DNA of 64,000 bases. It comes from RPQJ01 sp963706535 (lineage in GTDB: Bacteria; Pseudomonadota; Gammaproteobacteria; Steroidobacterales; Steroidobacteraceae). The stretch covers positions 1 through 64,000 of the forward strand of contig CAVPMU010000025.1 in the NCBI GenBank assembly GCA_963706535.1, read 5' to 3'. Position numbers and translations under genes: made by a program. Under the pieces are notes generated by a model. That model did no database searches. It was not told the DNA's origin and saw only the letters and a program-made list of their open reading frames with translations. Every line of letters starts with the position of its first letter. The stretch's first letter is position 1. Shown in pieces: positions 24,175 through 32,949 of this stretch.

Positions 24175-25760
24175 GCGCGTGGTGTCCCCACCGGTGCTTC
24201 GGCCCGAACGCGCCGGTCAATTTCGCTGATCGCGTAGAAGGCCGACTGAATCGCACCCTCCTGCCAGCCCGGGTGGTAACTGATCTGATCGCCGATCAGG
24301 TAATGGCGCCCCTCCGGATCCTGGACGCGCTTGAACCAGCGGGTCCGCAGTTCGTCGCTCCATCGTGCCGCGCAACCAAGCATGTGGTTCATGCGCTGCC
24401 ACGGGATGCTGACGCCGTTTTCGATGTACTGGCGATAGTCGGGGTGGACCTTCTCGCCCTGGCGGAGAGCGAACTCGAGCCGCTCCGCGGGGGCGAGCCG
24501 CGCGATCTTGTCTCCCGTCGCATCGGCATAGGTGTACGCGCCGAGAATGACGCCCTTCTGCCGGTGAATGCCGTGCGAGGGATACCAGATCTGGACGATG
24601 TCCTGCATCGTCCAGGAGATTCCTCCGTAAATCCGTTCCCGTTCCCAGAACCGCTCCTTCGCCTGCAAGCCGATCTTGAGCAGCTTGCCGCGCGGAACCG
24701 CAGTGAATGCAGCGGAGTAATCGGCCGGGAAGTTGTGGGTAATCCCCGCCAGCAGTTGCATGGGAATGCTGTTGAGGCAGAAGTCGGCGCTGACTGCGTG
24801 CCGTTCACCCCGGTAGCGATAGACGACGTGGACGCCACGCTCGCGCAACTCGATCGATTCGACCTGGCAGCGCGTCTGCACCCGTTTGCCGACCCGGGCC
24901 ATGAACCCGTCCACGATGCGATCCATGCCGCCGACCGGCTCCATCATCATCGGCGCCTGGTCCTCCATTTCCGCGAAACTCATCGCGGTCTGGCCGACGC
25001 CCATCTGCAGCAATTCCGGCCGGCCGAGCACCTGCTTGAGTTCGGCCGGCGCGGTGAATCCCCCCGTGGCATGCCCGGCGCGCGCCGAACCCCGATACGA
25101 ACCAGCCGCGTCCAGATCGCCGAAGGCCTGCACGAGGTCGCGCAAGCGCTGCAGGTCGGCGCCCGACAGCGGCGCATCCAGCTGCTCCGCGCGCAGGCTC
25201 TTCGCCAGCAACTCGGCCATGAACCCTCGCGTATCGGCAAGGTACTCGCGAATGCGGATCGGCTTGCCGCCGAAGGCGGCGTCATCCTGCAGCCAGGCGC
25301 TGCGGTTATCGTTGATGAACGGGACCAGCTCGACGCCCAATTCCCTGCAGTAATCGAGCAATGCCGCATGCTGCCCGGGAATGCGGGCGGGTCCGGCATT
25401 GAAGTAGAGATGCGGATCCGCATCGAACTCGCAGACCTGGCTGTGACCGAGCTCATCGACGCGATCGCCGTGCCGCAGCGTGAGGTTGCGGCCGCCAGCG
25501 CGGTGCGAGGCTTCGAGGACGAGGCAATCGTAACCGGCGCGGCTGAGTTCGTATGCCGCGGTGAGCCCCGCAATACCGGCCCCCAGGATCAGGACGCGGC
25601 GGCGCTCATGACCGAGCGGCGCAATATCCGGCCGGCTCGCCTGCGCAACGACTGGCAGCAGCCCGAGTCCCAGCGCGGCCCGATGGACAGCCGCGGAACC
25701 GCCGGCCGCGCCAATCAGGTTCAGGAAGCTGCGACGGGAAATCGGGCCGGGCGTGGTCAC
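24171..25760 (-). CDS. Tat-exported flavin amine oxidase (L-amino acid oxidase-like)
   Basis: This 529-aa FAD enzyme of the monoamine / L-amino acid oxidase family has a twin-arginine signal (SRRSFLNLIGAAGG), the Rossmann motif LILGAGIAGLTAAYELSRAG followed by LEASHRAGGR, and the C-terminal FAD segment LIGDQISYHPGWQEGA. Family members oxidise the amine of an amino acid or polyamine to an imine. The start is a GTG at 25760, overlapping the dipeptidase stop as GTGA. The next gene encodes a cytochrome c, so electrons may pass to cytochrome instead of oxygen. The substrate is not known. Confidence 0.87.
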   Translation of the reverse strand: MTTPGPISRRSFLNLIGAAGGSAAVHRAALGLGLLPVVAQASRPDIAPLGHERRRVLILGAGIAGLTAAYELSRAGYDCLVLEASHRAGGRNLTLRHGDRVDELGHSQVCEFDADPHLYFNAGPARIPGQHAALLDYCRELGVELVPFINDNRSAWLQDDAAFGGKPIRIREYLADTRGFMAELLAKSLRAEQLDAPLSGADLQRLRDLVQAFGDLDAAGSYRGSARAGHATGGFTAPAELKQVLGRPELLQMGVGQTAMSFAEMEDQAPMMMEPVGGMDRIVDGFMARVGKRVQTRCQVESIELRERGVHVVYRYRGERHAVSADFCLNSIPMQLLAGITHNFPADYSAAFTAVPRGKLLKIGLQAKERFWERERIYGGISWTMQDIVQIWYPSHGIHRQKGVILGAYTYADATGDKIARLAPAERLEFALRQGEKVHPDYRQYIENGVSIPWQRMNHMLGCAARWSDELRTRWFKRVQDPEGRHYLIGDQISYHPGWQEGAIQSAFYAISEIDRRVRAEAPVGTPRA

Positions 25761-26989
25761 TGCCGCAACGCCGCGACCTGCCGCAGCAGGCGCAATACAT
25801 TGCCGCCCCAGATTTTCTCGAGATCCTGCCGCGAGTAACCCGCGCGCAGCAGGTGCTCGGTGATTTCCGGAATGCTCGCGACATCGGGCATGTCCGTCAC
25901 GCCACCGCCCCCGTCCCAGTCGGCGCCGATGCCGACGTGGTCGGGGCCAACCACCTCCAGGGCATGCAGCAGGTGGCGCATGTAGTCCTCGAAAGTGGCC
26001 TTGGGTGCCGGATATTCCATGCCCAGTGCGTGGCGCTGCTGCATCAGTTCCTGCAGCTTCTCCGGCGTGAGCGTCGCAAGGTCTCCGTAACGAGCCATGA
26101 GTTGCGCGATGGCCGCGCCGCGCCGTGGGTCGACGGGCAGAGGCGCAAGGTACTCGCTCAGGGAATTCATCTGGATGACTCCGCCCGCCGCGGCGAGCTT
26201 GCGCAAGCGCTGGTCGTCGACGTTGCGCGGATGGTCGTACACGGCCTTGCAGCCGGAGTGAGACAGGATGATGGGCGCGCGCGACAAAGCGATCATCTGA
26301 TCCAGGACGTCGTCCGAGGCGTGCGATGCGTCGAGCAGAATACCGAGGCGATTGCTCTCCACGATCAGCTGCCGGCCGAGCGGACTGAGACCACCCCATT
26401 CTTTGCCATCCTGAGATCCGCGCAGGTCCGTGCTCGAATCAGCCAGGTCGTTGTGCGCGGTATGAACGAGGCCGAGCATGCGCACGCCGAGGTCGTGGAA
26501 TGTCTTCAGCAAAGTCGGGTCGTGGACCAGCGGATAGCCATTCTCGATGCTGATGTAAACGACGCGCTTGCCGGCTGCCACGATACGTTCGGCGTCTTCC
26601 GCCGTCGTCGCGAGCTCGAACTTGTCATGATTCCGGGCGACCATTTCCCGAATGCGCAGGGTGACCTGCAGCGCGTAGTCGCGGGCGGCGACGTAGCCTG
26701 CTGGCGTGCGTGGGCCCTGCGGCGTGAACACGACCCAGAAGCCGCCATCCAGTCCTCCTTCGACCATCCGCGGCCAGTCCACCTGCGCCGGGTCCTGATC
26801 AGGACTGTGCCGCTGCAGGATGTCCCAGCCGGGGCGCGCCAGGTGCAACGGCGTGTCGAGGTGCGTATCGAGCGTCAACAACTCCTCGTGCAACGCGCTG
26901 GCCGCCGGGGCTGTCGCGGCGAGCAACGCCGAGGGCATGAGGCTGCTCAACGCCGCGGCGAGCGCCCGGCATTTCTGCATTCTGGTCAT
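25757..26989 (-). CDS. Exported membrane dipeptidase, peptidase family M19
   Basis: M19 enzymes are zinc dipeptidases of the renal dipeptidase type, often tolerant of D-residues. The product (about 410 aa) has a signal peptide (ALAAALSSLMPSALLAA) and the family metal and active-site segments: DTHLDTPLHL, a glutamate in SIENGYPL, LDASHASDD, ILSHSGCKA and VGIGADWDG. Two ATGs are possible (26995 and 26989); the second has GGAG at 6-nt spacing. It follows the TonB receptor by 13 nt and overlaps the amine oxidase. Confidence 0.9.
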   Translation of the reverse strand: MTRMQKCRALAAALSSLMPSALLAATAPAASALHEELLTLDTHLDTPLHLARPGWDILQRHSPDQDPAQVDWPRMVEGGLDGGFWVVFTPQGPRTPAGYVAARDYALQVTLRIREMVARNHDKFELATTAEDAERIVAAGKRVVYISIENGYPLVHDPTLLKTFHDLGVRMLGLVHTAHNDLADSSTDLRGSQDGKEWGGLSPLGRQLIVESNRLGILLDASHASDDVLDQMIALSRAPIILSHSGCKAVYDHPRNVDDQRLRKLAAAGGVIQMNSLSEYLAPLPVDPRRGAAIAQLMARYGDLATLTPEKLQELMQQRHALGMEYPAPKATFEDYMRHLLHALEVVGPDHVGIGADWDGGGGVTDMPDVASIPEITEHLLRAGYSRQDLEKIWGGNVLRLLRQVAALRQ

Positions 26990-27002
26990 CTGCATCTCCG
27001 CC

Positions 27003-29360
27003 CTACAGTCCCGCCGTGAGCGTCAGCAGATAGGTACGTGGCGGACCTGGACGGAAGAATGCGGGGCTGCTGGTCGTGGCAAAGATATTGCCGAGATAAT
27101 CCTTGTCGGTCAGGTTCTCCGCATTGAAGCGGACCCGGAGGTTCTTGAAAGGCCCGATTTCGACACCCGGTTCACCGATATCGACGTAGGCGGAATAGAC
27201 TGTGTAGCCGCCGATTTCCTGGGTATTCGTGAAATTGCTGAAGCGTTCGCCCACGTACCGGGCTGCAAGATTCATCACGAGCCAGGAAGTCGTTTCGTAC
27301 GTGATGGACCCCTGTACAAGCCACTCGGGGTTATCCGGAACATTGTTGCCCTTGATGTCGAGCCCGGGACGGCTGTCCTGGAATTCGACCTGGTTGTAGC
27401 TCACGTTGCTGCTCAGGAATACGTGGCCACCGAGCGCCTCCGGTTTCCAGACCCCGCTCAGCTCGGCGCCATAGGACTCCACGCCGCCGACGTTCTGGAA
27501 GAAGCTCTCCGTCGTGGCACTGCCGGGCACCAGTGCCGAAAACTGCTCGAGGCGATTGTCGAAAGCGGTGTAGTAGAGCGCGAGTGCGGCATTGAACGTC
27601 CTGCGGTTCGTGCGGTAGCCGATTTCGTAGTTATCGGAAGTCTCGGCGTCCGGCCCGGGCGCAGCCGGACTCGCGGCCGAAAAGATGTCGTCGGCGCCAC
27701 GTGGCAACGCCATGTTCTCCGCGTAAGAAAGGAAAAACTGGTCGGTGGGATTGAGCGAGTAAACCAGCCCCACCTGCGGCAGCACGGAATCGCTCCAGCT
27801 GTCCGTCAGCCGGGGCTGGCGGGAATTGATGTAGTCGGCGGGATTCCGATAGCCTTTGATCTCGTAATCGAGGTCGAGCATGCGTGCCCCGAACTCGAGT
27901 TTCAGGCCATCGTCGAACAGGGACACCACGTCCTTCGCATACAACTGGACGGTATCCCGCGTCGACTCATAGTCACGCTGCAGGTGCACCGGCTCGTCGA
28001 GCAGCGGCTGGCCTGCCGGATTGCCACCGGCCTGGTTGTAGCGGGCCTGTGTCCGATGGTACTCGTCCGTCTCGACCCAGAAGCCGGCCTTGATTTCGTG
28101 ATCGCCAAGTGGGTAGGTGACACCCACGGTCAGGCCGTAGCGCTCGCCCTCGACCGTCGACAGCCCATATTGCAGGCCTTTGGGCTCGAACAGGCCGGGA
28201 ACGACCAGACGCTCTGCATTGTAGTTGTTGAGCGACGTAGCGTACGCCTCGGGCGAGACGCCGTAGCCCTCCTTGTCCTCGTAGTAACCCGTAGCCTCCA
28301 GGCGGCCTGCGGCACCGAACCCAAAGCGGCCCGTCAGTCCGTAGAGGTAATCGGTGCGCTGGTTGACGGCCTGCAGGTAGTACTGGTTGTGACTGGAATT
28401 GGAGAAGGCGATGCCCGGCACTGTAGGCGGCAGATCCGGTACGTAACCCAGGTAGCCGAAGTAGCGTCCGCTGCGGCCGAAGACGTCGCCAGCGGTACCG
28501 TGATACTGCGCCTCGGTGATGGCCGGCGTGTCGAAGTCGAAGAAGTCGTTGTAGACGACCTTGAATGTCAGGTCGTTATCCTCTCCGATCTGGTATCTCA
28601 CTTTGCCTTCGATGTGCTCGCGATCGATCGTTCCGGGGCTGCGCCACAGATCGCTGTCGATCTTCGAACGGCTGACATAGCCGGACAGTCCGTGGTATTC
28701 GCCGCTCTCGATACGGATGAGGTTGCGGCTCAGATCGTCACTGCCGAAGGTCTGCGCGAACGTGGCTCCCGCCTCGGCCGCCGGGTCGAGGGAGAAGTAC
28801 TGCACGATCGGACCCAGCGACGCGTAAGTCGGCAGCGAAACATCGCCGGCGCCCTGCGACGCGGTGACTCGCGCCAGGTTTTCGTTGTCCACATAGCGAA
28901 AGATGGGGCTGCCGCCGAACTGATCGCTGCGGCCCATCGGAATTCCGTCGAGCAGGAAGCCGATCTGCTGGAAATTGAAGGCGCGCACGAACACGGAATT
29001 GCCGAACTCGTACAGGCCCAGGGCATCGTTGGCCTGGACGTTGAATCCCGGCAGCGATTCCAGCATCTTGAGGCCCGAAATTCCGGCCGGCGCCGACAGC
29101 AGCGCCTCCCGTGTGATGGAAATCGTGTTGCTGGACTCGTCGGTGCCGATGGCGACGGCAGCCTCCGAGACGCGTGTGCCGCTCACGACGACTTCTTCGA
29201 GTCCGGCGTCTTTCGCGCGCGAAGCCTTGCGCACGGTGCCGGTCTGATCCGCTGCCGCCGGCGCGGCTTCCTGGGCGGGGGCGGCAGGACTCATGCCGCA
29301 TATCAATGCAGCCACGATACCCGTCGTGGCCTGCCGGAAATCTGGACGTCGTGTCGACAT
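27003..29360 (-). CDS. TonB-dependent outer-membrane receptor
   Basis: The 785-aa protein has a signal peptide (about residues 1-30), a plug domain (LEEVVVSGTRVSE, ISGLKMLESLPGFNVQ, FLLDGIP) and a long beta-barrel ending PRTYLLTLTAGL with the C-terminal aromatic pattern relaxed. AGFWVETDEYHR and RVRFNAENLTDKDYLG are typical barrel segments. The ATG at 29360 has GGAAAGGAG 9 nt upstream; another at 29366 is possible. It is the first gene of the exported cluster, so the ligand is probably a peptide-like or amine-containing molecule, which is inference. Confidence 0.92.
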   Translation of the reverse strand: MSTRRPDFRQATTGIVAALICGMSPAAPAQEAAPAAADQTGTVRKASRAKDAGLEEVVVSGTRVSEAAVAIGTDESSNTISITREALLSAPAGISGLKMLESLPGFNVQANDALGLYEFGNSVFVRAFNFQQIGFLLDGIPMGRSDQFGGSPIFRYVDNENLARVTASQGAGDVSLPTYASLGPIVQYFSLDPAAEAGATFAQTFGSDDLSRNLIRIESGEYHGLSGYVSRSKIDSDLWRSPGTIDREHIEGKVRYQIGEDNDLTFKVVYNDFFDFDTPAITEAQYHGTAGDVFGRSGRYFGYLGYVPDLPPTVPGIAFSNSSHNQYYLQAVNQRTDYLYGLTGRFGFGAAGRLEATGYYEDKEGYGVSPEAYATSLNNYNAERLVVPGLFEPKGLQYGLSTVEGERYGLTVGVTYPLGDHEIKAGFWVETDEYHRTQARYNQAGGNPAGQPLLDEPVHLQRDYESTRDTVQLYAKDVVSLFDDGLKLEFGARMLDLDYEIKGYRNPADYINSRQPRLTDSWSDSVLPQVGLVYSLNPTDQFFLSYAENMALPRGADDIFSAASPAAPGPDAETSDNYEIGYRTNRRTFNAALALYYTAFDNRLEQFSALVPGSATTESFFQNVGGVESYGAELSGVWKPEALGGHVFLSSNVSYNQVEFQDSRPGLDIKGNNVPDNPEWLVQGSITYETTSWLVMNLAARYVGERFSNFTNTQEIGGYTVYSAYVDIGEPGVEIGPFKNLRVRFNAENLTDKDYLGNIFATTSSPAFFRPGPPRTYLLTLTAGL

Positions 29361-29562
29361 GCGCATGCGCTCCTTTCCAAGTGCTGATTGGCCTGACCAA
29401 GCAGGATTCATGCCATGCGGGCGCGGCCGCGAGAAACCCCGCGTTTCGGCATGCTTTTCGCACGGGCATGAACCGGCCACGATCAGGCTTGCGCCCGTCG
29501 CTGGTGCGGGAATGGGGTGCAACGCACCAGATCGACGCGTCGGCAGTGAGCGTGGAGCCAGC

Positions 29563-29970
29563 TTATTCCCCTGGGTCCGCGGCCTCGAGCCGACCAGGCG
29601 GCGAGCGCAGCGCTGCCTCCATCGTGGCGCCAGTCGCGAGGCCGCCGTCCACGAGGATCGCATCGCGACCCGCCATCTCGAGCGGCGGGCGAGCGCCACG
29701 GCAGGCGCGTTCGCGGCGCTCGAGTTCCGCCAGTTCGCGCTGCTGCACTGCCTCGAGCACCTCCGCGCGGCCGCCGAGCTGACGCACGACGTCCTCGTTC
29801 AGCAGCACGGCGCCGCCGCTCGCGATTGCGCCCATGGCAAGCTCAGGTTGCGAAGGCAGGCCCGGCTTGCGCACGACCAGAACGTCGAGCGGCAGCTGCA
29901 TGGCCTGCGCAACTTCGCAACCCACCGGCACGCCACCGCGCGGCCCGCCTCCGCACGATCGGCGCGCCAT
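29563..29970 (-). pseudogene. Phosphoribosyltransferase-family protein, truncated
   Basis: The central part matches the stand-alone phosphoribosyltransferase family often found in stress islands: GPRGGVPVGCEVA, LPLDVLVVRKPG, QPELAMGAIA and the PRPP loop ILVDGGLATGATM. In that loop the second acidic residue is replaced by glycine (VDGG for VDDG). The N-terminal ~30 residues are missing or scrambled, and the C-terminal ~60 residues are replaced by a short unrelated tail. It is divergent from the kinase remnant at 30020. Not expected to be active. Confidence 0.7.
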
Positions 29971-30019
29971 TCGCACATGCACCAAAGTGCCATGCTCGGA
30001 TGGAAAGAGCGCGGATTTC

Positions 30020-31023
30020 ATGCGCAACGCTCCTGCCATCGAACTGGCCGACAAGATCGACTACCTGCACGGTTCGTGCGGACCCGGCGACGAAGCTGTC
30101 GAGACGCATTTCGCCCGGGTGTTCCTGGCCGGCGAACGAGCGCTGAAGCTGCACAAGCCCGTGCGGCGCGACACGATGGATTACAGCACCCTCGCGGCCC
30201 GGCAGCGCGATTCCGAGCACGAGGTTCGGCTGAATCGCCGACTCGCCCCGGACGTGTACCGTCGCACGGTGCCGCTGGTCGTGAATGCATCGGGACGCCG
30301 GGCGCTCGACGAGCCCGGCGGGATCGTCGACTGGCTGGTCGAGATGCGCCGCCTCGATCGCGACCGCATGCTCGACGCGGCACTCGTGCGAGGTGAGACA
30401 GGCGAGCGCGCCCTCGAGCACATCGTGGACCTGCTGACCGCCTTTCACGCATCCTCGGAGCCTGAGATCTCGGACCCTGCGGCGTTCCTGCGTCGGCTCG
30501 ATGCGCAGACGGGAGCGAATCACGCCTGCTCGAAGCCCTCGATGCCGGGCGCGCGGCCGTGCTCCGCGGGCATCAACGCGCGTTCCTCGCTGGCAGGCGA
30601 TCCACGCTCGCGTCACGGATCGAACGCGGCTGCGTGATCGAGGCGCACGGGGACCCGGGGCCCGAGCACATCCTGCCCGCCGAGCCTCCGGCCGTGATCG
30701 ATTGCCTGGCATTCGACCTGCACCTGCGCATCCTCGACCGCGCCGAGGAACTGTGCTTCCTCGAGCTCGAGTGCGCGCGGCTCGGGCACGCCGCCACCGG
30801 ACGATGGCTGCTGCGCGAATGCCCGAGGCGCCGGTCCGACGACGCGCCCGAGCAACTGCTCTGCTTCTATCGCAGCCACCGCGCCGCGACACGCGCGAAG
30901 CTCTACACGTGGCGGGCAGGCGAGCCGGACGGCCGCACACCCGAGGAGTGGCGCGCGTGTGCCAGCCAGTACCTCGAGGCTGCGCTCGAGAATGCCCGCC
31001 TGAGCGTGAGATATCCGGGCTGA
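30020..31023 (+). pseudogene. COG2187 aminoglycoside-phosphotransferase-like kinase, frameshifted
   Basis: The N-terminal part (HFARVFLAGERALKLHKPV, DYSTLAARQRDSE, LNRRLAPDVY) and the catalytic part (CVIEAHGDPGPEHIL, VIDCLAFD, LRILD) match COG2187 kinases, which often sit beside phosphoribosyltransferases and universal stress proteins. The two parts are in different frames; one base is missing near 30521-30523, between DAQTGA and RLLEALDAG. The span is 1004 nt, one short of a multiple of three. It represents only the kinase domain, without the ATP-binding C-terminal domain some relatives carry. Confidence 0.75.
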
Positions 31024-31207
31024 TATGGCCTGACCTTGTCGAGCAGGGTGAGCGAGTTTCTCACGGTTGTCGTGCTCCATATCGAGGGCCGATGTTCACA
31101 CCGAAGGGGCGACGCGACGCGCGGTCGCTTTGTCGCGACGATGGATCATGCTGATATCCGCGGGTTGGTTACCGCCGTTCATCGGGACGTCGCGGGGCTG
31201 CCTCGCT

Positions 31208-31720
31208 CTAGTGTAGTGTGCTGTTCTTGATGGAACTGATGTGAATCCGGTCGCTCCAAACTCACGAGCGTTGGGTTCGCGCCGCGCGCGCATCGTACTG
31301 CTGGCCGCTGACGGGATGCGGAACGTAAGGACATCGCCGAGGAACTGGGGGTGGGGCGCGTGCAGGTCGCGCGCTGGCGTAAGCGGTATGGGCAATCGCG
31401 GCTGGCTGGAGCACGCGGAAGACGGCCGCCGAGTTGGGCGTGAGCGCCAGCCCGTCATGCGGCACTTGCACTTCACGCCCACTTCCGCCTCGTGGCTGAA
31501 CATGGTGGAGCGCTTCTTCCGCGACCTCACCACCGAGCGACTGCGACGCGGCGTATTCACCAGCGTGCCTGAACTGATCGCCGCCATCGACGAGTACGTC
31601 GCGCATCACAACGCCAACCTCAAACCGTTCATCTGGACCAGGAGCGCGCGCGACATCCTGCAGAAGGTCATTCGCGCCAATCGCCACTTAAGTCCCGAAC
31701 AGAACGAAACACTACACTAG
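31208..31720. mobile_element. Internally deleted IS630-family element, copy 2
   Basis: This copy is about 513 bp, in the opposite orientation to copy 1 and nearly identical to it, with the same ends and the same central deletion junction in the transposase. It lacks a further ~100 bp: the break lies between two CTGG tetramers that flank the corresponding segment in copy 1. It too sits in a CTAG target. The plus strand carries the transposase remnant ending FTPTSASWLNMVERFF ... EQNETLH. Confidence 0.87.
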
Positions 31721-31721
31721 C

Positions 31722-32412
31722 TACTTCGCGCTACTACGCAGGCAACGTCGCAGCAGCGATTGCCGACGCCGAGCAAGCTCTGGCGCGCCAGGTCAACGAG
31801 TACGTCCTCGCCAATCTCGGCACCTTCCGGTTTTGCCTCGGCGACCTTGAGGGCGCGCGCGAAGCCTGTCTGCAGGCTGGGGAGGTGGCCCCGCATTCTT
31901 ACGTCGGCCGCGAGTTCATGGCCCAAGTGCACTACTACCTCGGTGAGTTCGAGCGGGCCCGCGACTTGCGGCTGGCAGCGCTCGCCGCAGTCGACACCGG
32001 AGCGCCGGAGATTCACGAGATGTGGGGCAACCTCGCCGACGCCTACCGACAGCTCGACGAGCGCGAGGCTGCGCTCGAGGCGTACTTGCGTGCTGAGGAG
32101 ATCCTCGAGCGTGATCGCCTGCGCGGTACCGCGACCCTGGCCGATCGCGCCGCGCGGGCGTTCTACTACACGGCGATTGCCGAACTCGCGCCCGCGCGCA
32201 TGACGGTGGCGTTGGCGCGCGAGGTCGATGCAGAGCTTGAGGCGCTGCGCGAGGAGGAACTGGAGCCGACCGCTGGCGTACGCCTGGCACTGGCCTGGAT
32301 GGGCCGGGGCGATTTCGCGGCCGCCCGCTCGGCGATCGAACGCGCGACCAAACGCTGCCCGGTCTATGCGCGCCAACCGGGTCTGGAGGCGCTGTCGCTG
32401 GCCGCGCACTGA
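31722..32412 (+). pseudogene. TPR-repeat protein, 5'-truncated
   Basis: About 230 codons of helical repeats run from just after the IS630 end (RYYAGNVAAAIADAEQAL, VNEYVLANLGTFRFCLGD) to the TGA at 32412 (IERATKRCPVYARQPGL). The pattern is that of tetratricopeptide repeats at the C terminus of large regulators such as CadC-like or kinase-TPR proteins. No start codon or N-terminal domain remains, and no matching part is seen on the other side of the IS630 copy. An internal GTG at 31885 could start a shorter product, but I consider this a remnant. Confidence 0.65.
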
Positions 32413-32638
32413 GGACGGGGCTTCAGCCGACGATCGGCGGGCCAAGCCAGCATGGTCTCCAGAAATGGAAGTACGCGCCAGCCGCGCGCCGTCAATGCGG
32501 CCTCGGCATGACGCTTACGCTGGGTGAGCATGCGGATGCTTTTCATGGCCGAGGCTGTGTGATAACGCATCGCGGCAACGATGGTCCAGTCAGCCAGCGG
32601 GCTCGTTTCCTTCCGATCAGGTGATAGGCCCGGCGCAA
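32413..32638. other. Non-coding gap, probable remnant sequence
   Basis: This stretch lies between the TPR remnant and the IS1182 remnant. I see no gene, repeat or promoter in it. It may include the right end of the IS1182-type element, but I could not recognise a terminal inverted repeat. Confidence 0.4.
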
Positions 32639-32945
32639 TCAGGCGCGCAGCGCCTCGATCAGCGACCCGGTTCCCATGATCTTCATCACTCGCTTCAGGT
32701 TGTACGCCAAGACGTGCAAGCTCATCTCGGCGCTCACCCTCGGTAGTCGCCGACACGACAAGTGGGTGGCACCCATCCTGGCTTTGATCGTCCCGAACGG
32801 ATGCTCCACCGTTCGTCTGCGTACCGTCATCAGCGTCGGGTCGTGCTCCAGCCGCGCCTGCATCCGCTCGAGCACCGCGAAGACAGGCCGGCATCGCTGG
32901 CCTTCTTCGTTTTTCACCAACCGCCAGTCACTAAGCGCTCTCCTC
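32639..32945 (-). mobile_element. IS1182-family transposase, C-terminal remnant
   Basis: About 95 codons match the C terminus of IS1182-type transposases: MTVRRRTVEHPFGTIKARMG, then AEMSLHVLAYNLKRVM and a terminal GSLIEALRA. The catalytic core is gone. The remnant begins within a few bases of the lysS stop codon, so the insertion or deletion event ended just outside lysS and left it intact. Confidence 0.78.
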
Positions 32946-32949
32946 CCGG

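Noticed and set aside
31146..31213. Short open frame starting at an ATG just before IS630 copy 2, possibly the missing 5' part of the TPR gene
   Set aside because: It joins the TPR frame in the reconstructed empty site, but its residues do not look like tetratricopeptide repeats and it is too short to judge.
32364..32894. Minus-strand open frame overlapping the TPR remnant and the IS1182 remnant
   Set aside because: It crosses two unrelated remnants, and no segment resembles a known family; it is most likely chance.
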